Assembly (NCBI GenBank): GCA_903929655.1
Contig: CAIYVS010000398.1
Location: 1-8,792 of the forward strand
DNA: 8,792 nucleotides
Direction of reading: 5' to 3'
DNA from: an uncultured Bacteroidota bacterium
GTDB taxonomy: Bacteria > Bacteroidota > Bacteroidia > Chitinophagales > Chitinophagaceae
Made by a program: the position numbers and the translations under genes. Positions 1-5,631 of the stretch are shown in pieces (positions within the stretch are counted from its first letter, which is position 1; every line of letters begins with the position of its first letter). The notes beneath the pieces are model-generated. The model had not been told where the DNA came from and made no database searches. It worked only from the letters and a program-made list of their open reading frames with translations.

Positions 1-189
1 CATAAAATGCTATCAGCATCATCTTTGCAACGCGCATATGAGTTATGCGAAAACATAGATGAAAATGATACAGTGTTTGTTGCAATGGCATTAGAGTTAG
101 ATGGGCTTCTTTGGACAGGAGATAAAAAACTAATAGACGGTTTAAAAGAACGTGGATTTGACCGATTTTATTTTCAACATTCAAAATAG
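1..189 (+). CDS. PIN-domain protein, C-terminal fragment (VapC-like toxin or related nuclease)
   Basis: The frame is open from the first base of the window and ends at a TAG at 187-189, so 62 C-terminal codons are visible and the true start lies upstream of the window. The segment DENDTVFVAMALELDG followed by LLWTGDKKL matches the C-terminal part of PIN nuclease domains, in which acidic residues in the D-x-x-x-V-A-x-A and W-T-G-D-K-K-L motifs help bind the catalytic metal. PIN proteins of this kind are mostly ribonuclease toxins of type II toxin-antitoxin pairs. The antitoxin would usually sit just upstream, outside the window, so pairing cannot be tested here. The ATG at position 7 is internal and should not be taken as the start. 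The family is fairly sure; the toxin role is inference. Confidence 0.75.
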   Translation, partial: HKMLSASSLQRAYELCENIDENDTVFVAMALELDGLLWTGDKKLIDGLKERGFDRFYFQHSK

Positions 190-296
190 TTTAAGCCTTG
201 AGTGTAATGTGTTGTTTAAAGAAACGCATCACCAGTTTAGAGGGATGGGTGGGAAGGAGGATTGATAGTATTGCAGATTGTAAATTGAATATTGAT

Positions 297-797
297 TTAT
301 TTACTAAGGCTTGCTATTAGTTGTACGTGTTGTGGAAATTGCTCTTGTAGTATAACTCTATCCGCCAGTTCAAAATCAGCAAAATCAAAACCGGGGGCTA
401 CAGTGCAGCCGCATAGTGCAAAGCCGCCGGCTACTTCAACTCTTGAGGCAAACCAGGAGCCGGCGGGTATAAGGATTTGTAAGGCTTCGCAGTTTTCAAT
501 GTCTCTGCCAAGCAGGTGTTTTATTAATTCACCATTTTCTTTTATCTCATAAATGTAAAGGGTATTGCCGTCATAAAAGTGCCAGAGTTCATCGGAGGCG
601 ATACGGTGGAAGGCGGAGAATTCTCCATATTCTAATAAGAAATAGATACTTGTGGAGGCAGAGCGGTTGCCTTTATGATTCGGGCTTAGTGCAGATAGCG
701 GCAAAACTAAGGGTGAGCGATAGACTTCGCGGAAAGCCCCGCCTTCTATATGGCTGATGAGTTGGAGTTTGTCTTTCCAGTATTGGGCTGAGTTCAT
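297..797 (-). CDS. DUF985 / Cupin_5 family protein
   Basis: A complete protein of 166 residues, the usual length for the DUF985 (Cupin_5) family. Signatures in order are HIEGGAFREVYRS near residues 16-28, STSIYFLL near 48-55, FSAFHRIASDELWHFYDG near 60-77, and CTVAPGFDFADFELA near 130-144. The histidines and glutamate in the HxxxSDExWH segment look like cupin metal or ligand residues. Members are small soluble beta-barrel proteins; their biochemical role is not well established and I do not assign one. The ATG at 795-797 lies 15 bases after the stop of the small ORF at 813-980 on the same strand, so the two may be co-transcribed. No Shine-Dalgarno site is evident, which is normal in Bacteroidota. 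The gene converges with the PIN gene, and no clear terminator hairpin is seen in the 107 bases between them. Confidence 0.9.
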   Translation of the reverse strand: MNSAQYWKDKLQLISHIEGGAFREVYRSPLVLPLSALSPNHKGNRSASTSIYFLLEYGEFSAFHRIASDELWHFYDGNTLYIYEIKENGELIKHLLGRDIENCEALQILIPAGSWFASRVEVAGGFALCGCTVAPGFDFADFELADRVILQEQFPQHVQLIASLSK

Positions 798-810
798 CGT
801 TTTTGCTTAT

Positions 811-855
811 ACTCATTTCGTGAGATTGCTTCGTTCCTCGCAATGACGTGAGAGT
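811..855. repeat. Dispersed palindromic repeat of the 'TCATTGCGAGGAACGAAGCAATCTC' type
   Basis: On the minus strand bases 848-821 read CGTCATTGCGAGGAACGAAG followed by CAATCTCA, a motif I recognise as a short interspersed repeat found in many unrelated bacterial genomes, often translated as 'HCEERSN'. It has an inner inverted repeat (ATTGC 825-829 with GCAAT 840-844) and flanking complementary arms (ACTC 811-814 with GAGT 852-855), so the unit can fold. It lies between the small ORF and the cupin gene and supplies the end of the former. Mobility and copy number cannot be judged from one copy. Confidence 0.65.
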
Positions 856-980
856 AGTTTTTGTATCCGTTCTTTACTTTCTTTTGTAGTTACCATTCTT
901 GCATCACTATTTTTATAGGATGCCTGGCGTTTGTTTAGTTCTGCTTTTAGTTCATCCGTATATTTCACTCCAATTTTCAT
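813..980 (-). CDS. Small ORF, possible antitoxin-like remnant with a repeat-derived C-terminus
   Basis: This is a 55-codon frame from ATG (978-980) to TGA (813-815). Its first ~44 residues (MKIGVKYTDELKAELNKRQ, then ASYKNSDARMVTTKESKERI) are charged, predicted helical and lysine-rich. They loosely resemble the C-terminal part of 'putative addiction module component' antitoxins (a helical ELxxR segment followed by a helix with a KRI pattern), but this is a weak resemblance. The last residues, RHCEERSNLTK, are encoded by a dispersed repeat of the CATTGCGAGGAACGAAGCAATC type. The ORF may therefore be a gene whose original 3' end was replaced when the repeat was inserted. A near-match to the Bacteroidota -7 element (TAAACTTG, 1008-1001) lies 20 bases upstream of the ATG. 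It sits directly ahead of the cupin gene. It could also be non-coding. Confidence 0.4.
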   Translation of the reverse strand: MKIGVKYTDELKAELNKRQASYKNSDARMVTTKESKERIQKLLSRHCEERSNLTK

Positions 981-1029
981 AATAACATAGATTATTGATA
1001 CAAGTTTACATATTTATTTTGAAAGAGCT

Positions 1030-1037
1030 TATTTTTG
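1030..1037 (+). promoter_or_regulatory. Putative -7 element of the polX promoter
   Basis: TATTTTTG matches the Bacteroidota -7 consensus TAnnTTTG exactly and lies 33 bases before the ATG at 1071. The upstream -33 element is poor (TTTA at 1005-1008). Transcription from here would begin near 1040-1045, downstream of the TTG codon at 1035, which supports ATG 1071 as the true start of the gene. Confidence 0.4.
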
Positions 1038-1070
1038 ACTTTGTTATGGGAACATAACAATTTTTTAATC

Positions 1071-2756
1071 ATGACCAATTACGAAATAGCCGATCAGTTT
1101 TCGCTTCTTTCCAAACTGATGGATATACATGGGGAAGATAGTTTTAAGGCAAAGTCATATGCCAGCGCTGCGTTTAATATAGAAAAACTGCCTGTGGAAC
1201 TGGCGCAGTTGGACGATGCTGAACTGTTTAACCAGAAAGGGATAGGTAAGTCACTTGGGGCCAAGATCAGGGAAATACTTTCTACAGGGAAAATGGCTGC
1301 GCTGGAAAATATACTTGCTATAACTCCTGCAGGTATTTTAGAGATGATGACTATTAAAGGTTTAGGGCCTAAGAAAATTGCCATCATCTGGAAAGAACTG
1401 GGTATAGAAACTTTGGGTGAACTGGAATATGCCTGCAATGAGAACCGTATAGCACAGGCAAAGGGTTTTGGCGCAAAGACGCAGGAAAATATTCTGCAAA
1501 GCATTGCTTATTATAAACAAAACCTGGGTTTTCATTTGTGGGCGGAAGTAGAGGATACTGCGAATGTGATTTTACAACAATTGCAAAAGACTTTTCCTGT
1601 CAATAAGTTTTCATTTACCGGAGATTTTCGCAGGCAATTGGAGACGCTGGAGTTTATTGAAATAGTTTCTGATGTTGAGAAAGATCAGTTGATCGCATCC
1701 TTCATGTCAATGGAGGGTGTAAAAATTGATGAGCAGGCGGAACATTATTTATTGATCCATATTCCTAATCAACCGAGGCTGAAATTTTATCTTGTTGAAA
1801 CGGATGCTTTCTATGAAACTTTATTTACAACTACGGGTTCCAACGAGTTTTTAATCGCTTTTTTGGAGGATTATAAGATACCGGATCAAGCCCAATCTGA
1901 AGAAGTGATTTTTGAGGCCAATCAATTGTCTGTTATCCCTCCGGCACAGCGCGAGACAAAGGCTGTATTGAGCAGGGCTGCACAGCATGCTTTACCTGAT
2001 CTTATACTGGCTAAGGATATTAAGGCCATTATACATTCTCACTCCACATGGAGCGATGGTGTGGATACTATTGAGAAGATGGCTAAGGCTGCAATTGATA
2101 AGGGCTTTGAATATATGGTTATCAGTGATCACTCACAAATAGCTTTTTATGCACAGGGCCTTTCGCCCGAACGTATTGCAGCCCAGCACCAGGAAGTAGA
2201 TGCACTTAATGCCAAACTGGCTCCTTTCAAAATATTCAAAAGTATTGAGGTTGACATTTTGAATGATGGCAGCCTGGATTATACCCCCAAGGTGCTGAAT
2301 ACACTCGATCTCGTAATCGCTTCTGTGCACAGTAATTTAAAAATGAGCCAGGAGAAGGCGATGGACAGGGTATTGGCTGCGGTTCGCAATCCGTTTACAA
2401 CTATTCTCGGGCACCCGACAGGCCGTTTATTGCTTTCGCGCAAAGGGTATCCTTTGGATCATAAGGTATTGATCGATACCTGTGCTGAGAATGATGTGGT
2501 GATAGAAATCAATGCGCATCCCCGCAGGCTGGATATAGACTGGCGCTGGATGGAATATGCAATAGAGAAGGGTGTGCTCTTGTCTATAGATCCTGATGCG
2601 CATGCTATTGCGGGATATCATGATATATATTATGGTGTGATGGTGGCGCAGAAAGCAGGGCTGACTGCAAAGAATAATCTCAGCTCTTATACTTTGGCAG
2701 AGTTTGAAGCTTTTTTAGAGAAGTACAGGGCAAAAAAATCGAAGGTGCTTATTTAG
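1071..2756 (+). CDS. polX: PolX-family DNA repair protein: HhH / degenerate polymerase palm / PHP nuclease
   Basis: 561 residues from ATG 1071; a TTG 12 codons upstream falls in the likely promoter and adds no conserved sequence. The N-terminus (about 1-70) resembles the 8-kDa DNA-binding domain of family X polymerases. Helix-hairpin-helix motifs follow: KGIGKSLGAKI (56-66), IKGLGPKKIAIIW (95-107) and AKGFGAKTQENI (130-141). The palm is recognisable by TGDFRRQLET (183-192) and TTGSNEF (254-260). However, the positions of the catalytic aspartates hold F195, E197 and K238, so nucleotide transfer is probably lost. The C-terminal PHP domain keeps its metal-ligand motifs: HSHSTWSDG (322-330), SDHS (352-355), IEVDIL (392-397), SVHS (418-421), GHPTGR (447-452), EINAHPRR (479-486) and DPDAH (507-511). 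In bacterial PolX this domain is a metal-dependent 3'-5' exonuclease or AP-endonuclease used in base-excision repair. It is transcribed alone and overlaps the next gene by 8 bases at their 3' ends. Confidence 0.93.
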   Translation: MTNYEIADQFSLLSKLMDIHGEDSFKAKSYASAAFNIEKLPVELAQLDDAELFNQKGIGKSLGAKIREILSTGKMAALENILAITPAGILEMMTIKGLGPKKIAIIWKELGIETLGELEYACNENRIAQAKGFGAKTQENILQSIAYYKQNLGFHLWAEVEDTANVILQQLQKTFPVNKFSFTGDFRRQLETLEFIEIVSDVEKDQLIASFMSMEGVKIDEQAEHYLLIHIPNQPRLKFYLVETDAFYETLFTTTGSNEFLIAFLEDYKIPDQAQSEEVIFEANQLSVIPPAQRETKAVLSRAAQHALPDLILAKDIKAIIHSHSTWSDGVDTIEKMAKAAIDKGFEYMVISDHSQIAFYAQGLSPERIAAQHQEVDALNAKLAPFKIFKSIEVDILNDGSLDYTPKVLNTLDLVIASVHSNLKMSQEKAMDRVLAAVRNPFTTILGHPTGRLLLSRKGYPLDHKVLIDTCAENDVVIEINAHPRRLDIDWRWMEYAIEKGVLLSIDPDAHAIAGYHDIYYGVMVAQKAGLTAKNNLSSYTLAEFEAFLEKYRAKKSKVLI

Positions 2757-3528
2757 TGTGTTCCTTTTTGTGCAGGCGGTAACCCAATATTACTTTAAAG
2801 ATGGCGTTGTCGGTGGCCTGGGTGAAGCCCCAGCCATAGCCACAATTAAATTCCCAATCGGGTGAAATATCCAGGTCTGCTGCTATAAATAATTGGTGCT
2901 GTTGCTGTTGGAAAGGGTCTATATGAGCAAATGTGCCCATAGCGCCATAATACTCAAAACCCAGCGCTACTTTTTTTGTTACATCATAGCTTGCTTTGAG
3001 GTTGGGGGAAAATACATAGCCTATATCAGAATTAAGGCCGTGCAAAGATTTGTCAAAAACGGGATTGAAGGATATGTAGTATCTCTTTATTTTTTTGTCA
3101 ATTATGGGTCTTATCTCCAGGGTCCAGTCGTCTTCGCTATAATCCCTGTTCTGGTAACCTATTTCTAAAGATAAACTTGCACCAAAGGGCCAATGCCAGC
3201 TTTCGGGCACAGCAGCCCTGGGGCGTATGTGGCTGCCAACAAAGCCTGTTCTGTTATCACTTCCTACAGCATTGTAAAGGTAAAAACCTGTTTCGAACCA
3301 AGGTGTGAAACCATGCGTTATTTCAACGGTCTCATGCAGCATGTCGTTAGTAGGTAGAACTTCATTTTGTAGATTTTTTTGCCCATCAAATGTGAAATTG
3401 CTGTGCAATTCGAACATGGTTGATCCCTTTGCCACGGTTTCTGAAGGATAAACCTGTATTTCGTAATTGTCCTGGGCAATGCAGCTCAGGTGTAAAAAAA
3501 GTAAAAGAATTGAAACCAGCTTCTTCAT
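2749..3528 (-). CDS. Predicted outer-membrane beta-barrel protein, function unknown
   Basis: 259 residues. An N-terminal signal peptide (MKK, hydrophobic run LVSILLLFLHL, likely cleavage after CIAQ at residue 19) predicts export. The rest lacks hydrophobic helices and shows many alternating aromatic/polar stretches typical of beta strands, for example PWFETGFYLYNAV (76-88), FGASLSLEIGYQNRDY (115-130), KRYYISFNPVF (148-158), VALGFEYYGAMG (187-198) and AIFKVILGYRL (242-252). This suggests a small outer-membrane barrel, and a QQQQ stretch at 207-210 lies in a likely loop. I do not recognise a substrate or named family with confidence. Its last codons overlap the end of polX by 8 bases in convergent orientation, and the charged tail HKKEHTK after the last strand lies within or beside that overlap. 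An alternative is a periplasmic beta-rich protein. Confidence 0.75.
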   Translation of the reverse strand: MKKLVSILLLFLHLSCIAQDNYEIQVYPSETVAKGSTMFELHSNFTFDGQKNLQNEVLPTNDMLHETVEITHGFTPWFETGFYLYNAVGSDNRTGFVGSHIRPRAAVPESWHWPFGASLSLEIGYQNRDYSEDDWTLEIRPIIDKKIKRYYISFNPVFDKSLHGLNSDIGYVFSPNLKASYDVTKKVALGFEYYGAMGTFAHIDPFQQQQHQLFIAADLDISPDWEFNCGYGWGFTQATDNAIFKVILGYRLHKKEHTK

Positions 3529-3559
3529 TACTACATTTATTTTGCTATTTAATTGATTA

Positions 3560-3567
3560 CAAAAGTA
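3560..3567 (-). promoter_or_regulatory. Putative -7 element for the outer-membrane protein gene
   Basis: On the minus strand TACTTTTG is an exact match to TAnnTTTG, 31 bases before the ATG at 3528. No good -33 element is seen at the expected distance of about 20 bases. It lies in the divergent intergenic region shared with the membrane-protein gene at 3715. Confidence 0.4.
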
Positions 3568-3636
3568 TTGGGTAAATATATCAAGTAGAACAGAGAAAGG
3601 TCATTGTTTTTTTACTAATTATTTCTAAAGAACGAA

Positions 3637-3668
3637 TTGATAACGATTTTTTAATGGCATAATCTTTG
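3637..3668 (+). promoter_or_regulatory. Putative promoter of the small membrane-protein gene
   Basis: TTG (3637-3639) and AATCTTTG (3661-3668, one mismatch to TAnnTTTG) are separated by about 21 bases, near the Bacteroidota -33/-7 spacing. The ATG follows at 3715, giving a leader of roughly 40 A/T-rich bases. The match is imperfect. Confidence 0.3.
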
Positions 3669-3714
3669 CATTAGTTTAAATGAGAATATAGTATTCAAAA
3701 AAAATCTTTTTGTT

Positions 3715-4095
3715 ATGGACAGCTCAGAAAAAAAGATCGTAGGCGCTTTCAGTTTCTTACCCATATTGTCCTGGTTGGCAACTATTGTTTATTTTCTTTT
3801 CATCAACCGGAACCTGATCTCTACTAAAACTTTCCAGGATCATGACAGGGTGGTGGCGAATATTATCAACAATTTCCTGCCGTTTACAATTATTCTGTCT
3901 TTTGCGGAATTAATTACGGGGGTAATGATTATTTATTATGTTGTTCATATTGCCCGGCTTAAAGAGATTGAAGCATTCAATAAGCTTCTTTTGATTGTTT
4001 TCCTGATATTTACAGGTCCCATTGCTGTGCTGGTATTGTGGTATAATATGCTGAATAAAGAAGCTAAGGATGTGCCTATGTATCCTGCAATTTAA
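3715..4095 (+). CDS. Small membrane protein with three predicted helices, function unknown
   Basis: 126 residues with three hydrophobic segments at about 9-30, 54-79 and 89-113, hence an inner-membrane protein. A polar loop with NRNLISTKTFQDHDRVVANI lies between helices 1 and 2. The third helix carries FTGPIAVLVLWYN, loosely like the G-P-I/L motif in the second helix of short PLDc_N-type or DUF4870-type membrane proteins. This is only a superficial likeness and I assign no function. The ATG at 3715 is the only sensible start, with no strong Shine-Dalgarno site. It is monocistronic: its own promoter-like sequence lies upstream and a clear hairpin terminator lies at 4135-4161. The good terminator and coherent membrane topology support a real gene. 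Confidence 0.75.
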   Translation: MDSSEKKIVGAFSFLPILSWLATIVYFLFINRNLISTKTFQDHDRVVANIINNFLPFTIILSFAELITGVMIIYYVVHIARLKEIEAFNKLLLIVFLIFTGPIAVLVLWYNMLNKEAKDVPMYPAI

Positions 4096-4134
4096 TATAA
4101 GACAGGTGCCTGATTTTGAATAATAGAGAATATT

Positions 4135-4161
4135 AAACATAGAGGGAGCTATGTTTGTTTT
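4135..4161 (+). terminator. Rho-independent terminator of the small membrane-protein gene
   Basis: AAACATAG (4135-4142) pairs perfectly with CTATGTTT (4149-4156) around a six-base loop, followed by GTTTT. It begins 39 bases after the stop of the plus-strand gene. Confidence 0.75.
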
Positions 4162-4162
4162 A

Positions 4163-4191
4163 AGCAAAAGCCCTCCGTTCGGGGAGGGCTT
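4163..4191 (-). terminator. Rho-independent terminator of the E2 (pdhC) gene
   Basis: AAGCCCTCC (4168-4176) pairs with GGAGGGCTT (4183-4191), a nine-base GC-rich stem with a six-base loop. On the minus strand it is followed by TTGC, so that four T residues end the stem and tail, and it lies about 48 bases after the E2 stop. The stem could also stop read-through on the plus strand. Confidence 0.75.
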
Positions 4192-4238
4192 CACTAATTG
4201 AAATAGTTCTGATAATGATACAGGAGGAAAACCGCTGC

Positions 4239-5540
4239 TTATACAAGCATGGTAACCGGATTTTCCAGAAATGTCTTTAATGTTTGCAGGAAGCGCGAAC
4301 CTACAGCCCCGTCAACAACACGATGGTCGCAACTTAAGGTCAGTTTTAATAAATTACGCACTACAACCTGGTTGTTCTCTACCACAGGAGTTGGAGCGAT
4401 CTTGCCAATAGCCAGTATGCAACTATCGGGTGGATTGATGATAGCTGTGAACTCATCAATATCCATCATTCCAAGATTAGAAATGGTGAATGTGTTACCT
4501 GTAAACTCAGGTGGTTGTAATTTTTTATTGCGTGCTTTGTCTATTAGTATAGATGCTTCATCCGCTATTTGTGATAAGGATTTCTGGTCAGCAAATTTTA
4601 TTACAGGCACTATAAGCCCTTCATCTACAGCAACTGCTGTGCCTATATGTATATGATGGTTCTGGCGAATAAATTCTCCCATCCATGAGCTATTCACAAA
4701 AGGGTGTTGCCTTAGTGCCATTGCACAGGCTTTTATAATGAGGTCGTTGAAAGAAACTTTAACAGGTGATACTTCATTAATGGCTTTTCGTGCCTGGATA
4801 GCATTGTCCATGGTTACGGTCATGCGCAGGTAAAAATGCGGAGCGCTGAATTTGCTTTGTGCCAGGCGTGCGGCAATAACTTTGCGCATCTGGGATAATG
4901 GCGTATCAGTAAATCCTTCCTGCCCTATGGCTGCCTGCGGTACTTGTAATGTCTGTGCAGCAGGTTTTGCAGCAGGTGTGAAACTGTCTACATCTCTTTT
5001 TATGATCCTTCCGCCGTCGCCCGATCCTTTTACCTGGTGTATATCTATGCCTTTGTCTTCTGCCAGTTTTTTGGCGAGCGGAGATGCTTTTAATCTTTCG
5101 TCTGTAGCTGCGGACGCTTGTTGAGCCTGAATTGGCGCTGGCTGTGCTGCAGGCGCTGGAGCAGGTGCTGCTGCCGGTGCAGCGGTCAAAGCCGGAGCAG
5201 GCACAGGAGCCGGACTCGCTGCTTGTGGCGGAGCGGGTGCAGTTTCGGATTTAGGTGTCTGCGTTTTTTGTTCAGCATCGAGTAGTGCCTTATAATCTTC
5301 TCCGGGTTTACCAATAATGGCAATAATGCCATTTACCGGGGCTGCTTTGCCTTTTTCCACACCTATATATAATAAAGTGCCGTCCACATAAGGCATTACT
5401 TCCATGGTAGCCTTATCGGTTTCCACATCGGCTATTATATCATCACTCTTTACAGTATCTCCTACTTTTTTGTGCCATTCCGCTATCACCCCTTCTTTCA
5501 TGGTATCACTCAGCAAGGGCATACGTATCACTTCGGCCAT
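4239..5540 (-). CDS. pdhC: Pyruvate dehydrogenase complex E2, dihydrolipoamide acetyltransferase
   Basis: 433 residues from the ATG at 5538-5540 (MAEVIRMPLLSDTMKEG). A frame-continuous ATG 14 codons upstream lies within the promoter region and adds no family sequence. The lipoyl domain covers about 2-78, with the lipoylated lysine K43 in DVETDKATMEV. An Ala/Pro-rich flexible linker covers about 95-145. The peripheral subunit-binding domain (about 149-186) begins RLKASPLAKKLAEDKGIDI and includes GSGDGGRIIKRDV. The catalytic domain (about 205-433) ends with SCDHRVVDGAVGSRFL, where H406 and D410 form the HxxxDG acyltransferase centre. The enzyme moves the acetyl group from lipoamide to CoA, giving acetyl-CoA for the TCA cycle, in the cytoplasmic multienzyme core. 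A single lipoyl domain and M-P-x-L-S-D-T-M favour pyruvate over 2-oxoglutarate as substrate. E1 and E3 genes are not adjacent. It has its own putative promoter and terminator. Confidence 0.93.
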   Translation of the reverse strand: MAEVIRMPLLSDTMKEGVIAEWHKKVGDTVKSDDIIADVETDKATMEVMPYVDGTLLYIGVEKGKAAPVNGIIAIIGKPGEDYKALLDAEQKTQTPKSETAPAPPQAASPAPVPAPALTAAPAAAPAPAPAAQPAPIQAQQASAATDERLKASPLAKKLAEDKGIDIHQVKGSGDGGRIIKRDVDSFTPAAKPAAQTLQVPQAAIGQEGFTDTPLSQMRKVIAARLAQSKFSAPHFYLRMTVTMDNAIQARKAINEVSPVKVSFNDLIIKACAMALRQHPFVNSSWMGEFIRQNHHIHIGTAVAVDEGLIVPVIKFADQKSLSQIADEASILIDKARNKKLQPPEFTGNTFTISNLGMMDIDEFTAIINPPDSCILAIGKIAPTPVVENNQVVVRNLLKLTLSCDHRVVDGAVGSRFLQTLKTFLENPVTMLV

Positions 5541-5569
5541 ATATTCTAATATGTTTATTTTTGAAGACC

Positions 5570-5590
5570 CAAAAGTAATCAATTTTGATT
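5570..5590 (-). promoter_or_regulatory. Putative pdhC promoter -7 element with overlapping palindrome
   Basis: The minus strand has TACTTTTG (5577-5570), an exact match to TAnnTTTG, about 30 bases before the pdhC ATG at 5540. A perfect 14-base palindrome, AATCAATTTTGATT (5577-5590), lies directly upstream and shares one base with it, a suitable place for a regulator to bind. No good -33 sequence is visible. Operator function is inference. Confidence 0.4.
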
Positions 5591-5631
5591 AGCTATGGGG
5601 CAGATTTGGGTATTAGTATATTTGTGAATAT

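Noticed and set aside
1035..1070. A TTG start that would lengthen the PolX protein by 12 residues
   Set aside because: The TTG lies inside an exact -7 promoter element, the added residues are not family-like, and the ATG at 1071 begins the conserved sequence.
1094..1504. A 136-codon open frame on the minus strand
   Set aside because: It is antisense to the HhH region of polX, with a Ser/Pro/Phe-rich composition typical of shadow frames.
3910..4194. A 94-codon open frame on the minus strand
   Set aside because: It begins inside the terminator hairpins and runs antisense to the small membrane protein; no domain is visible.
4249..4656. A 135-codon open frame on the plus strand
   Set aside because: It is antisense to the E2 catalytic domain.
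5100..5250. Low-complexity GC-rich stretch suggesting a DNA repeat array
   Set aside because: It is the coding sequence of the Ala/Pro-rich linker of E2, normal for this enzyme, and has no regular repeat unit.
5541..5582. An upstream ATG giving E2 14 more residues (MITFGSSKINILEY)
   Set aside because: It overlaps the putative promoter and palindrome, and the family N-terminus begins at MAEVIRMPLLSDTM.
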